A stretch of DNA of 64,000 nucleotides from Hybos culiciformis (Eukaryota; Arthropoda; Insecta; Diptera; Hybotidae). Made by a program: the position numbers and the translations under genes. Shown one piece after another: positions 36,735 to 47,844 of the stretch. Where the stretch lies: positions 46,377,525 to 46,441,524 of the forward strand of contig OZ023273.1 of assembly GCA_964007475.1 (NCBI GenBank), in the 5' to 3' direction. The notes under the pieces are model-generated. The model saw nothing but the letters and a program-made list of their open reading frames with translations. It searched no databases and had not been told where the DNA came from. The first letter of the stretch is position 1. The number at the start of each line of letters is the position of its first letter.

Positions 36735-39495
36735 GAAATCATTTTCCAATGGATATAGATGTCTGGATATTCAGTTTGTTTGATTTAACATATATTTTGT
36801 TGTTGCAGATAGAATCTGCTCACAATTTTTTTTTATTTAAATTTTGTAAATGTCATCTAAACTAGTTTCGAACTAATCGAGACTGGTTTTAACCTTAAAT
36901 GCGAATAAAATATTAGAAATAAAACTTTTTTTTTAAATAATTTTCTTTAGTTAATTTTTATTCATATTTATTTATATTCATTTTCTTTATGCTATAATAT
37001 ATATATATTTTTTTTAAATAATAATAAACAGTTAATTTTTACAGAATTTTATAGGCTCTATATTATTTTTATTATTATTACATATAATTAATGAATTTTA
37101 CATTTATTTGTTTTTTTAAATTTAACATTCTAATTTTTTACATTTTAAAAAAAAGAAAAAGAAAAATAGTTATTTTAATTTAAAAGTTCTTTATTTTGAA
37201 TGTATTCTAGTTTATGTTCTCAAGCACTTTAAAAATGTTTATTGGCGGACATAAACGATGCTCAATTATGTCAAATATACCAAAATTTTATGATTTCTAA
37301 TAAATAAAGAAAAAAGTAATTTTAGAATCCTATTATGTTCATTTTAGAATGAAAGAAATACGTTTTTTTTATCTTAATGTTGCGCAAATTATTCGACACG
37401 CAAGTGCAAAAATATGTTATATGTGGTATATTTAGAGTAGTACATACATAAAATAAAAAAAATGTAAGAAAATTCTTTTCCAAAAACAATTTTTGATTTT
37501 CAATTTTTAATATAATTAAGAGAATAGAAAAAAAAAAAAGGAAAACGTTGAACATCATTCATTTTATTTATTTTTCAAGAATACCTAATTTTGTTTGATC
37601 CATTTATTAGTTATTTTATTTCTTTCAATTGTAGTCGAAACAGTTTAGAAACATGAAGCGCCTTATGAAAGTGTTATAATATCGCAGTAGAATGAAGAGT
37701 TATTTTTTATACAAAAAATAACAAGAGATGAGGAATTCAAATTTCGTAAATAAGGGCATTCGTAAATGTTAGTGGTTAAATATTCATTCATTACAAGAAC
37801 AAAATAGGGAAAATCGAGTATTAAAAAATTTTGAAAAATAATTGAATTTTGCTTTAAAATTCTTTATAATGAATAATTCATGTGAATGTCAAAATTTTTC
37901 GTTCGGGATACTGCGGCATTATTTAAATTTAAAACTTTGAAATACATACTTACTGTATACACTATGGAGGTCCCGGGTTTCCAACGTTTTTCCTGAATAA
38001 GAAAAATTCGTTTTCAATTTGAAGCACATTTACAAATATAATGAAATAAAAAAACTTATTTACATCATTTGATTTTGACTCTGCACTTAATCAATTTTTT
38101 AAATCCCAATAATTTTTGTAGCAATCTGTAGTCACTACTCTAGCAATATATACTTCATAAATATAGTAAATTCTATTCTATAATCCATGTCTATCACCTG
38201 TGACAAATGACTTAGGTTTTTAGGGGATAAAGCACAGATACGGGTTCATATACAATACGAAAAAAAAAGTCAACGATATTTGTGTACTCGATTATAGAAA
38301 ACATAAAAACTTCCGATTAAAAAAAAATTTAAAACTTTCGATAGTTTAATTTGATTAATTCTATTCGATCTGTAGGTGAAATGCTCAGTTCTAAGTTTTT
38401 CTCATCCATTCTTTTGTCAGTTAAATTTTTTTACGTATATCATTTTTTAGATTTTTTAGAAAATTTAAGTATAATATAAATATTTATTAATGAAGCAAGC
38501 GATAAATTTAGTATTTAGGCACAATTTGGTCTAGAAATTTAGCGTCCTTTAAAAAAAAGTTTTTTTTATACCAAACTATTTTTCAGTGGTTTTAAATAAA
38601 AGATTTTTCATATTGTAAATTTGTTTATTGAAAACTAAAGGTTCAATTAATTGTATGCCAAATGACTCCTGGATTATTATATAAATTTTTGTCAAAATAA
38701 TCTACAGAATTTATAAAATAAAAATGTTGTTAATGTTAAATAGTATTAATAGTCGCGAAGTAGAGTATTGAATCGATTGTTGAGCAATGTAAAAAATCTT
38801 TGAAACTGAAAACCACTTAATTTGATTAATATTTAATTCTGAAAACCGAAAAATAATACTTTTTAAGCTTCTTCTTCAACTTATATTTTATAATACGAAT
38901 ATTAATTTTTCAATAAATTTTATGTTAAATTCAATAGAGTTTGTACTAAGAAAGCATTTTATTAGTTGATCATATTTATATAATTTATAAGAAGAAATAT
39001 TATTTTATATTACAATTAATTTGGTTTTTTTTTTTTAATTATTTTCCTACTTTTTTTAACAATTCAAAATGAAAAATAAATTAATTCACCAATTATTGTG
39101 TAACACTTTGTAAAATTTCGTAACTTTTCTGACACTAATAATTTAATAAATATTAAAATTCTCAAATAAACTATTCGTCGAAGGTATTGCGGAATATGGA
39201 AAATTAGGAATTCCACTACACTGTTTTGTTTTTTAGTATTTTAAGGCTATTAAAAAGTAGTTATGTACGTTAATTTTTTTGTAATATATCTCAAGATTAT
39301 GGGAAAAAAAATTTGAAATACATATTCAACAGTTAAACTCAAGTCTCGGAAGGCAAAAAAAATATGAAAAGCAGATCGTCATAATTATAATTTCTATTAT
39401 TATACAAAGTGTAACAATGATTTTTCTATACTGAATAAAACTGAATTTAATTGAAAAAATATGCTAATTTAATATATCCTAATTTTCAGCTAACT
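36735..39495 (-). other. opa 3' UTR (upstream part) and downstream AT-rich flank
   Basis: AT-rich sequence after the opa stop codon. The part nearest 39,495 must include the 3' UTR, whose length I cannot fix. A slightly GC-richer patch lies at about 37,965-38,000. No other gene or clear repeat is seen; the open frame at 37,322-37,558 is AT-rich noise. Confidence 0.5.
38958..38963 (-). terminator. Candidate opa poly(A) signal (AATAAA)
   Basis: This is the first canonical AATAAA on the minus strand after the opa stop codon, about 530 nt downstream. Another occurs at 38,624-38,629, and an ATTAAA variant lies within 30 nt of the stop. In DNA this AT-rich such hexamers are common by chance, so the true 3' end is not determined. 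Confidence 0.25.
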
Positions 39496-40146
39496 TCAAT
39501 AGGCCGTGGCCGCTCCTGGATGCATTAAATGATGATGGTGATGGTGTCCAAAATGATTTAGTGGATTCATTGTGTCCGTTGGTGCTGGAGGAGCCGCTGT
39601 ATGATACCATTCAGCTGTTGTCGCTGGATGATGCTGATGGTGTGATGGATGATATATTAAAGGGTGATTGTGATGATGACCACTGACTAAGGCTGACACT
39701 GGACTACTTGTATTACTACCGGGTGAAATGGATGAACTAACTGGTCCACCCATTGAGGTATGATGTGAGTGATGATGATTTAAATGTGAATGATGTGATG
39801 TGGAAAAAGATGGAGGAGGTGGACCTAAAGGTGTATGCAAATACGGTGTAGCGGAGACTGAAGGATTACTTGGATGTAGAATTGATGGTGACTTAGTATC
39901 AATTAAGCTATTAGTAATACTATGATTGTTATTATTGTTATTGGAAGTATTTGTCATATGATGACCATTTTCGGATTTAATAGATAGTGGTGATGCTTTC
40001 ATCCCAGAGGTATTATTAGAATCATTTGCTAAACGACTTGATGGCGGTGTTTGAGCACCACCTGTAACAATACTTGAAGAACTAGATTCTTCTCCTTCAC
40101 TCTCATAATTATGTGATGGGGATTTCTCTTCCAAAGTCCCGTGAAC
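39496..40146 (-). CDS. opa: odd-paired / ZIC-family transcription factor, terminal exon (C-terminal region)
   Basis: The exon follows a poly-U tract and CATTACAG acceptor and reads in phase from the zinc-finger exon: VHGTLEEKSPSHNYESEGEE and on for 216 residues to a TGA at 39,496-39,498. The first two residues complete zinc finger 5. The rest is low-complexity: a Ser run after the acidic EGEE (residues about 16-25), an Asn run near residue 70, a Pro-rich PLGPPPP segment, and many His pairs. It closes on a conserved-looking end, MNPLNHFG, a six-His run and LMHPGAATAY. The SEGEESSSSS block and this end match what I know of insect Odd-paired. The tail probably provides transactivation or protein-contact functions rather than DNA binding (inference). 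An ATG lying 21 codons upstream in the same frame belongs to the intron. Composition is clearly GC-richer than the surroundings. Confidence 0.97.
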   Translation of the reverse strand, partial: VHGTLEEKSPSHNYESEGEESSSSSIVTGGAQTPPSSRLANDSNNTSGMKASPLSIKSENGHHMTNTSNNNNNNHSITNSLIDTKSPSILHPSNPSVSATPYLHTPLGPPPPSFSTSHHSHLNHHHSHHTSMGGPVSSSISPGSNTSSPVSALVSGHHHNHPLIYHPSHHQHHPATTAEWYHTAAPPAPTDTMNPLNHFGHHHHHHLMHPGAATAY

Positions 40147-40446
40147 CTGTAATGAAAAAAAAAAAAGAATTATATTGAAGAACAATTCTTCTAGAACTAC
40201 GTAAATCATGGAGTTTTCAAAATAAAAATTTGTTTAGGTTACCGCAAAATATAACATTTGAATATTCGACGGGAAAAGAAAACATAATCAGACTAAAATA
40301 ACATTGGATTAAGTATTTTTATAATTTATTATATTTATTGCCTTATTGGTATCGTATAATATGCAGGTAAATAGTTCCAGGCAAATAGTTCTTGCCATCT
40401 AAAATTTTTTAGAGATATAAATATCAAATTATTTTAATAAAATTAC
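40147..40446 (-). other. opa: opa intron between zinc-finger exon and terminal exon
   Basis: This 300-bp AT-rich intron has a GTAATT donor and a CATTACAG acceptor preceded by about a dozen U residues. It is phase 0 and lies between HMK and VH of zinc finger 5. It holds no other recognisable feature. Confidence 0.93.
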
Positions 40447-40616
40447 CTTCATATGTTTTCTAAGTGATGATGGATGTGTGTAGGACTTATCACAGCCATT
40501 AATGCGACAATTATATGGTTTATCAGATGTATGAACATGTGAATGCTTTTTTCGATCTGATGAATTGGCAAAACGTTTATCACAACCTTCGTGCTCACAT
40601 TTGAACGGTTTCTCTC
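40447..40616 (-). CDS. opa: odd-paired / ZIC-family transcription factor, internal exon (zinc fingers 4 and 5)
   Basis: Read on the minus strand, this 170-bp exon starts after a U-rich tract ending TTTTACAG and ends at a donor AAG|GTAATT. The first codon is split (G from the previous exon, then GA), giving [20 protein letters not shown], then [20 protein letters not shown] and [17 protein letters not shown]. These are C2H2 fingers 4 and 5 of the ZIC/Odd-paired DNA-binding domain. Finger 4 is complete, with C-x4-C, 12 residues, and H-x3-H. Finger 5 lacks only its last histidine, supplied by VH at the start of the next exon. Splitting the fingers at HTG/EKPF and at HMK/VH is, from my knowledge of the family, the usual ZIC intron pattern. 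The protein is a nuclear DNA-binding factor; in Drosophila it acts as a pair-rule and timing regulator of embryonic patterning. Fingers 1-3 are not found in the window and must be encoded upstream. Confidence 0.97.
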
Positions 40617-40699
40617 CTGTAAAAGTTAAAACAAAAAAAATAATTACTAGAAAATATTAAAAGAATTTTCATTCATATAACACAAATAAAACACAGATT

Positions 40700-42450
40700 A
40701 AACCACAACTACAAAATATAAGAGTCGTACTAATAAAATAGAAAATATTTTTCATTAACTTTAATAATAGAAATATTTTTAGTCTCAAAAATTTCAAATT
40801 CTTTAAAATGTTTTAAGTTCTTGCTTGTTGTAGAAATCGTCATCAGTTCTCTTGTCAATGCATTTTGAAAGCTACACATAATGTCCTTTATGTTTATTTA
40901 TACCTATGTGTATATATTCGTTATACATGCTCAGTATGTATGTTAAGTTATGTAAATATATTACATATATATTTATCGTGAATTATTTTTTCTTTTAAGA
41001 ATAAAAGAATTTGAAAAAATATTTGGTGCCTGTGATTTTGAATATTAAGAGGATTTTTATGATGTGTGGATATTTTAAGTTGATTTAACACAGAATATTA
41101 TATTTTTTTATTTTGGTCGACGAGATGTTTTTTTTTATGATTTGTTATTTTTATTTTCATTTTAATTTAAAATGATTTATGTTAACATGATTTATTGAGG
41201 TATTTAAAGGGTTTTATGATTTGATCCAAATAATAAACATAAAGTAGCTTCAGATGTTTAAATTAAAACATTTAAAGTATCGTGAAAAAATTTAAACGAA
41301 CTCAGTTGGGAAAATAAAATCTTATCTTGAAACTAATGAAAATCTTTTTTCGAAACTATTATAATAGTTATAAATATTTGAATATTTAATATATCAACAG
41401 ACATTTTAAAGATGAGTTGCTTACTGAAATTTGAAAACTCTATCTATACCTCATACAGTATAAGTTTTTATGCAATGATTTATCCGATTAGAGTAGAGAG
41501 TGGGATTAATACAACAGGTGCTTGAGACCTATATTTAAGATTTTTATTAATTCAAATAAAATATTTATCATTTATATTTCTAATAAAAATCTTTTTATAA
41601 TTTCCTTCTTTTTTTTCCCAACTTTCAAAATTTTTATATTAATTAATAAATAATTTTCTTAATAATATATTGTCATTCACACCCCGAAGTCATAAATTGT
41701 TCCTATAAAGTAATTTAATTTGATGGTAATCACCACTTAAAAGAAAAATATACGACAGAAAAAATTATTATCTCACACTAATTTTGAAAAATCTTAACCC
41801 CAAAGACCTATGTTTGGCCAACAGGTAAATTAAAAGTCCTTGAAAAGAATTTTTTTTTTTTTGTAAACAATAAATAATAACACTAAAAATAAATAATAAT
41901 TGTGTCCTTTTATGTAAGCTAGCGTAAAAATAAAAAGATCCTTTTTTTTTTAAATGGTCACCCACTTTCACCTAAAAATAAAATAAAAGATTCAATAAAA
42001 AATTTTATTGGAAAAATTTAAGAAACTTAGAATAATTTAACAATAAATGCCATGTATTTAAATTTCAATTTTAATATTTCAATTTTTGTTCTAAGGAAAT
42101 ATTTTATTTGAAATCGGGCTTAAAAAAATAAAAGAATTATGTATTTCGAAAGAAAATCAATTGTTAGAAGAAAATATAATGAAATGAATAAGGAAGATTC
42201 AGCACAGTGGTAAATTTTTCATTTGGATTTTAAAGTCAATTGTATTTAAAGGTTCCCATAATAAAAATATATTTATTTGATATTTGTTATAAAATTGTTA
42301 TAAAGAATTTATGATATACATAATATCAAAATTTCGACATAATTTTTTTAATAAATGTTCAAGAAAGTATTGAAGAAATCTAAAAGAAAGCCCGAATTAA
42401 AAAAAAGGTGCAATTTATAAAAGAAAATTAGACATCGAAGTTTTATAGCG
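40700..42450. other. opa intron, AT-rich, nothing recognised
   Basis: Starts shortly upstream (in transcript terms) of the zinc-finger exon. Somewhat less AT-rich around 41,480-41,530 but no definable element. Confidence 0.5.
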
Positions 42451-42548
42451 TATTAAAAATTTATGATTTAAATTTGATCCTTTTTAGATCATAAAAATAG
42501 CCAATAAAAATTTTAAGGATCAAATTTTTATACCATAAATTTTTAATA
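42451..42548. repeat. Small foldback repeat in the opa intron
   Basis: TATTAAAAATTTATG...AAATTTGATCCT on the left pairs with AAGGATCAAATTT...CATAAATTTTTAATA on the right, giving imperfect arms of about 35 bp. It may be a small MITE remnant. Confidence 0.7.
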
Positions 42549-45500
42549 AATATATAAACTCAATGTTTCATTTTTTTTTTATTGAAAAATAAATTTTCAA
42601 ACATATTGTTCGAAAAAAAAAATGTTTAGTTAATAAATTTTCTTCCTAGCTCGTTCCATGTAGAATTGCATTGAGGTAATCAAATTGTAATCTTCAAACG
42701 TACATTAAGATAAAATGGTTAATATAATTTGTTTTCAACAAAAGCCAATTAAAAACTAGTCTTCAATTTTTCACTTAACGTAGAATAAAAGTTAAAATTT
42801 ATTTCAGAAAATTTTAAAAACATTTTCACCTTTCGATTTTTATTTAATTTTTAATTATTATATTTTGCCCTGAATTAATTAAATTAAACTAAATTTATTA
42901 AAAGGGTAGACAGAGGTAGTATTATTTTTATGAGTTTTACTATTATTTTTTACGAGTTTCCATAAATTAGAATAGTATTATATAAAATTAATTAATTTCA
43001 AAGTAATATGCACAAACATGTACAATAAGCATATAAGTTAGAAATCATATACATATTTTGTAATAAACCCAGAGAGAATATTTTGCATCCAGCAGTGTAG
43101 CCACAAAAAAAGTTTTTTCGTTTTATTTGAATTTCGATAAAATCTAGAATCTGATATGAAGCATAAAGCGTTTAGTGTACATACAACATTAATTTTCGAA
43201 CACTGGTGGAAATTTTGGTATTTAAAATCTTTGGCTATTGGCTATTTCGATGATAATAAGATTTGTTTATCAATTATAAAATCCTTTATTGAAAAGTAAT
43301 ATAGTACTAGTAGTATATAAGTATATTATAGTAAACACTCAAATTCTTTGTTGTATTATTTAGAACATTAATTTGTAGTTTAATCTTATAGTTACGACGC
43401 AGATTTGTATAAAAAATAAAATAAGAAATTTCAAAATGTGTCTACAACTAATGAACTATGGTATGCATATATAACTTGTTTTCAATCTTTAAACATATTG
43501 GCAAAATTTGTGCAGTATGGTAAAAGTTTTTTCCTGCTTTTATCTATATTAGAATAAGATTAATAAAATTATCTTATTAATTATCATTAAAAGAATTACA
43601 AAACGAATATTATATGTGCACTTGCTGTTTATGAAAATCAATTTGTTCCAATTCCAATTCTTTTATTTAATATGCTAAGCAGGTGGCGCGTCTTAATTTT
43701 TTTTTTTTACTACGCTACTGTTGTTACAAAAAAAAAATTAAAAATTTTATTTTACCTCTCTCACCTAAATCTTTTAATTTATAGCATCTATTTTGTATAC
43801 AATTGTCAAAAAGAAATGAAAAAAGAATTAAATACAGAAAATAAAAAAAATAAGAAAGAAAAAAAAACATAATATTTCAATATAAAAGAGGACTTAAGTC
43901 AATAAAATACAATATATTTAAAATTCAATTATTTTGAGGATTATCGTTATTTTACATGAAAATATAACGTCTGATTAATATTAAAAAAAAAAAAAAAAAA
44001 GTAAAGAAAATTACATTCAATTCAAATTTTTAAAGTAAAATGATAAAAAAAAAAAGGGATTCTGTGTTGACAAAATAAAAATAGGCGGTAAAATAAGCTT
44101 AAATTTTCATCGGATTCATTTTATTTTTATTTTTTATTTTTTTTGTATATATTAAAAAGTAAAAAAATTAAATAAAAAACACTTTTTTTGTAAGAAGCAC
44201 AATTAAATTCTTAAATTGATATAATCTTATTGGTCGCGTAAAGTTAATATTTATTTATATAATATTACATATATTTTTTTCTCGGCTCACTTTTATAATG
44301 AGATTTTATTTTTGTTTGTGCGAAAATAAACTATGCGGGATATTTTTATTTTTTTATTATTATTTTTATAATAAATTTTTTTTCTCCTTAAATTCAAGTT
44401 ATTTATTTAAGAAATTTTAATAAAATTATATAATTGGTGACGATTGTCACTTTAAAATGTAACATTTTTATTAAATTAGTTTGGGAAAAAAAAGGAAAAT
44501 AAACACAAACTAATAAAGAAGTCTTGTGTACTTTAAATTTTTGAAATATTTGTCGATTAAGAATTTAAAACCGTATAATTGATAAATAAGATATTCTTTT
44601 TGTGTCAAACAATCAAATTTAATAACTCTTTAGATGGGTTGACAACTTCGGCCTAGACATTTTTCAATTTTTGTACGCGCAGGCCTTCTTGTCATCAAGG
44701 AGCCTTTTCTTATAGAAATTTTGTTAATTTTGATAAAACAAAAATTTCCTTTTTTTTGGGAAAATTAAATTAAAAATATTCATGTTGTTCTCTTCATAAA
44801 ATTTTAATTTGGGACCATGAAGTTAAGTAAATATATAAAATATAATATATATATATCTCATTTGATCTTGGCCAACATTAATTATTTAAGATCTGGTTGT
44901 CTAATTTAATTCTAATGTTGTTTCTTGAATTTTCATAAAATTTTTTTATGTATTTTATTGTAAGAATTTTTCGTATTAATTCTAACTAGAACCAAAAAAA
45001 GAAAAACAAACGAAAAACAGTAACCAACCATTTCTCTATGCACCTCAATTAATTCAAAATTAATTTTCAATTCAATTATTCAAAAAAAAAAAACAAAAAA
45101 AACAATATGATTAAAATACTTTCCAGACGAATAATAAATTAATTAATCACTGAGCAGTAAAAAAATTCAATAAAAAATTAATAACTCCCAATCTAAATCA
45201 AAATCAGATAAAGCTCCCTTGGGAATTTTGAAAATGAAAAGCAAAGAGAATGCGTCAAACACACAAAAAAAAATACGACAAATTTAAAGGCGCCTGTAAT
45301 AAACTTTTCAAACAAATTAAAATAAAAATATTCTTAATTTTCTTAAATTTATTAATTGACCTTTTCTTAACAGTCCATAAGACTGAATTTTTTTTGGTTT
45401 TTTCTTCTTTTTTTTTTTTCAACTTTTAAAATGAAAATATCTTTAATTGAAATCATATATGGAACTATCATATTTCCGATTGGAAATTTTGATAATGAAA

Positions 45501-45929
45501 AAAAAAATAAAAAATTAAAACCGTAACCACCACGTCATTGTTATCAAGAGATCTTATCACAGGCTCAAAATAAAATTCATGGAAATTTTTCACATTTTTA
45601 GTTAAATTTTATGCAGTCTTCGAAAATTAATTTGTCAAAAAAAAAAACTAAAATTATTTAAAACTCGTTTTGTTTTTATATTTTCTTTTTTTTTTGGTTT
45701 ACGAATTTGATTTTAGATGTAAAAGAGTTGAACCTTGGCTCAGTAAGAAGGCTGTTGGCAAAATAAATGCAAAGGTCTTGCGTAATTGGAATTAAGTAAT
45801 ATGACGAAAGTGAAAAAACGAATGTAAAGTAATGTAAACTAAAATTTAATAAAATCCTTTTGGTACGAACGCAATAAATTTGAATGTTAATCCACACTAA
45901 AAGCACTAAAAGCCATAGGTAAACTTACT
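42549..45929. other. opa intron, AT-rich, nothing recognised
   Basis: Contains many A/T homopolymers. The plus-strand frame at 43,672-43,872 ends in a Lys/Asn-rich AT translation and is not a gene. Confidence 0.55.
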
Positions 45930-46160
45930 ATACCTACTTTGTATCCGTTCTGTATCTTACGATTGGACGTGCAGTCCGAAAATATATATGTAAATGAAAG
46001 TGTACGTAACCCAAAAGCTTTTGAACTAATGAATCGATTTGGATGATTGGGAAGTTTATTCTCCGCACACCCAAGGTTGTCTTTCACATTTGGAAGACTA
46101 CTTTCGGTGCTGGACAAATTTATCCAAATTGAAAAACATAGTTCGCGCCGGGATTGAGTA
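45930..46160 (+). repeat. Dispersed repeat family, copy B
   Basis: Shares TTTGAACTAATGAATCGATT, TTGGATGA and ACTACTTTCGGTGCTGGACA with the copy at 20,805-20,960. GC content is higher than the surrounding intron. The minus-strand frame at 45,887-46,117 is a translation of this repeat. Confidence 0.6.
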
Positions 46161-47341
46161 GTACATATAAATATAAAAATGTCTGTACAGAAGAGTATAT
46201 CTTTAATTTTTCAGGTCAAAATTAGTTTTATTGCTATTATGCAAATATTTTTTTATCAAGCTTCAAATCATTCCTGCTTAGTATACCTAGTTCTAATATT
46301 TTTTAATTCAATTCTTTAAATATGATTAATAAAAGAAAATTGACGCCAGGCACGTGTTTTTTTTTTTTTTAATTTAGTTAAAACAAAAAAAATCGTTTTG
46401 TCTTAAATTTTTTCTTTATGGAACCTTTTGCTTTAACTTAAAAAAAAAAGAAATGAAGACCTTTCAAAGTTTAAATAAAAATTCCTACAAAAGGAAAAAA
46501 AAAGAAATAAGTGGGTGCAAAATATTTTCAATCTTTTCTAACATTGCTGTGATTGACACTTTCTCTAAGCTTGTAATTTTATGCAATCAAATATATCATG
46601 TAGCTGCATTTTTACAATGTGGCCACAACTGAGTAAACGAAAAAACAGGAATCTCAATTATTTTCCATATTTTAATGAAAAACATTGAAAAATTTCCAGA
46701 AGAATGCAATTTATAGAATCTTTTATTAGGATCAATATTTTTAGCAGGGAATTAGTTTGTTGACCAGCTTTCTGTTACATTGCGATTTTTTCGTTCGATT
46801 GATTGCGTGTGAGGTTAATTATAATGGAGGACTGGAATCTTACATCTTTAACATTGAAATTTATATTTTATTTCATTAAAATTATTTGTTTTTCCTTTTC
46901 AGTGATGTGGAAACTTTTAGTTCTTAAATAAAAAAAAAATATTTAATATAAAAGTAAAAGAATGTAACATTTTATTTTGAGTTATATTCCAATATGCAAA
47001 TGAAGGATATTTTTCTTTTTCTCTTTAATTTTTTTTTTATTTTTTGAAAAAATTCTAAAATGAAGAATATTTATGTAGATAAAAATAATTTTCTTCATTA
47101 AAAAAAAAAAAAAATGTTTATTTTTACTCCCTTCGTATTGCCAATGGACAATAAAAATGGTCTTTCTTTATTGTTCAAGTTTATTTAATTTTTTTTTTTG
47201 AAGTTTATACTTCTTTTAACGCGGTGTATGATATAAATGAGTAATTCTGTAGGGGGTAAAAATTTTTTTACTCATTCGAATTTGAGTTAAAAAAAAAAAC
47301 GACATGCTGTACCGTTTGAATACTCAAAAAAAATGAGTCAA
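46161..47341. other. opa intron, AT-rich
   Basis: No gene. A stretch near 46,755-46,845 is less AT-rich but I cannot assign it. Confidence 0.5.
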
Positions 47342-47595
47342 CTCAATAATAATTTGTTATTTATAAAAACAAAATAATTTGGCGCGAAAAATTTAAATTC
47401 AAATTATTTTTAAAAATCTTTCGTTTACAAATTTTTTAAAATTTAAATTTTTTTTCAAATTAGGTAGTTCAATAATCATTTGTCATTTATAAAAACAAAA
47501 TAATTTAGCACGGAAAATTTAAATTCAAATTATTTTTTAAAAATCTTTCGTTTACAAATTATCTAACAACTAAAATTTATTTTTCAAAATAGGTA
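47342..47595 (+). repeat. Tandem pair of about 127-bp AT-rich units
   Basis: Two copies, 47,342-47,467 and 47,468-47,595, each running from CAATAATNATTTG through ATTTATAAAAACAAAATAAT and AAATCTTTCGTTTACAAATT to a closing TAGGTAG. They form the left flank of the minisatellite complex. Confidence 0.85.
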
Positions 47596-47839
47596 GGTCC
47601 GGTGAAATAAAGATTACCTGCCGAAAATTTTTTGGGCAGTGACCTACGGTTAGGTCGTGCCGGCTCAAAATATGTTAAAAAAAATTTTTTCCTCCGATCA
47701 AATAATTAGATTACCTGACCAAAAATTTTGGATACGGAGCTACAGTTAGAGTCTTCCCGCCTCAAAATATACCAAAATAATTTTTTTTTTTAAATAGGTA
47801 GCTCGGGTGAGAAATAAAGATTACCTGCCCAAAAAAAAG
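47591..47839 (+). repeat. Flanking units (AAAGATTACCTGCC type), left side
   Basis: Two and a half units of the form GGTGAAATAAAGATTACCTG, CCAAAATTTTGG, GGTTAGGTC, GGCTCAAAATAT, A/T run, AAATAGGTAG, starting at about 47,591, 47,710 and 47,798. The last is cut by the minisatellite. The same unit type reappears to the right at 49,806-49,980, so the minisatellite expanded inside a pre-existing tandem array. Confidence 0.8.
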
Positions 47840-47844
47840 GAAGG

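Noticed and set aside
40147..40209. Extension of the opa terminal exon to an upstream ATG (MIYVV...)
   Set aside because: This part is the intron: a clean acceptor at 40,147 joins in phase to the zinc-finger exon, and the extension is hydrophobic AT-rich translation.
45887..46117. 76-codon minus-strand frame with balanced composition
   Set aside because: It coincides with dispersed repeat copy B, whose relatives at 20,805 do not keep the frame.
47600..47830. CAG|GTAATC-like juxtaposed splice sites on the minus strand
   Set aside because: They recur in every ATTACCTG repeat unit and lack a pyrimidine tract, so they are not credible ratchet points.
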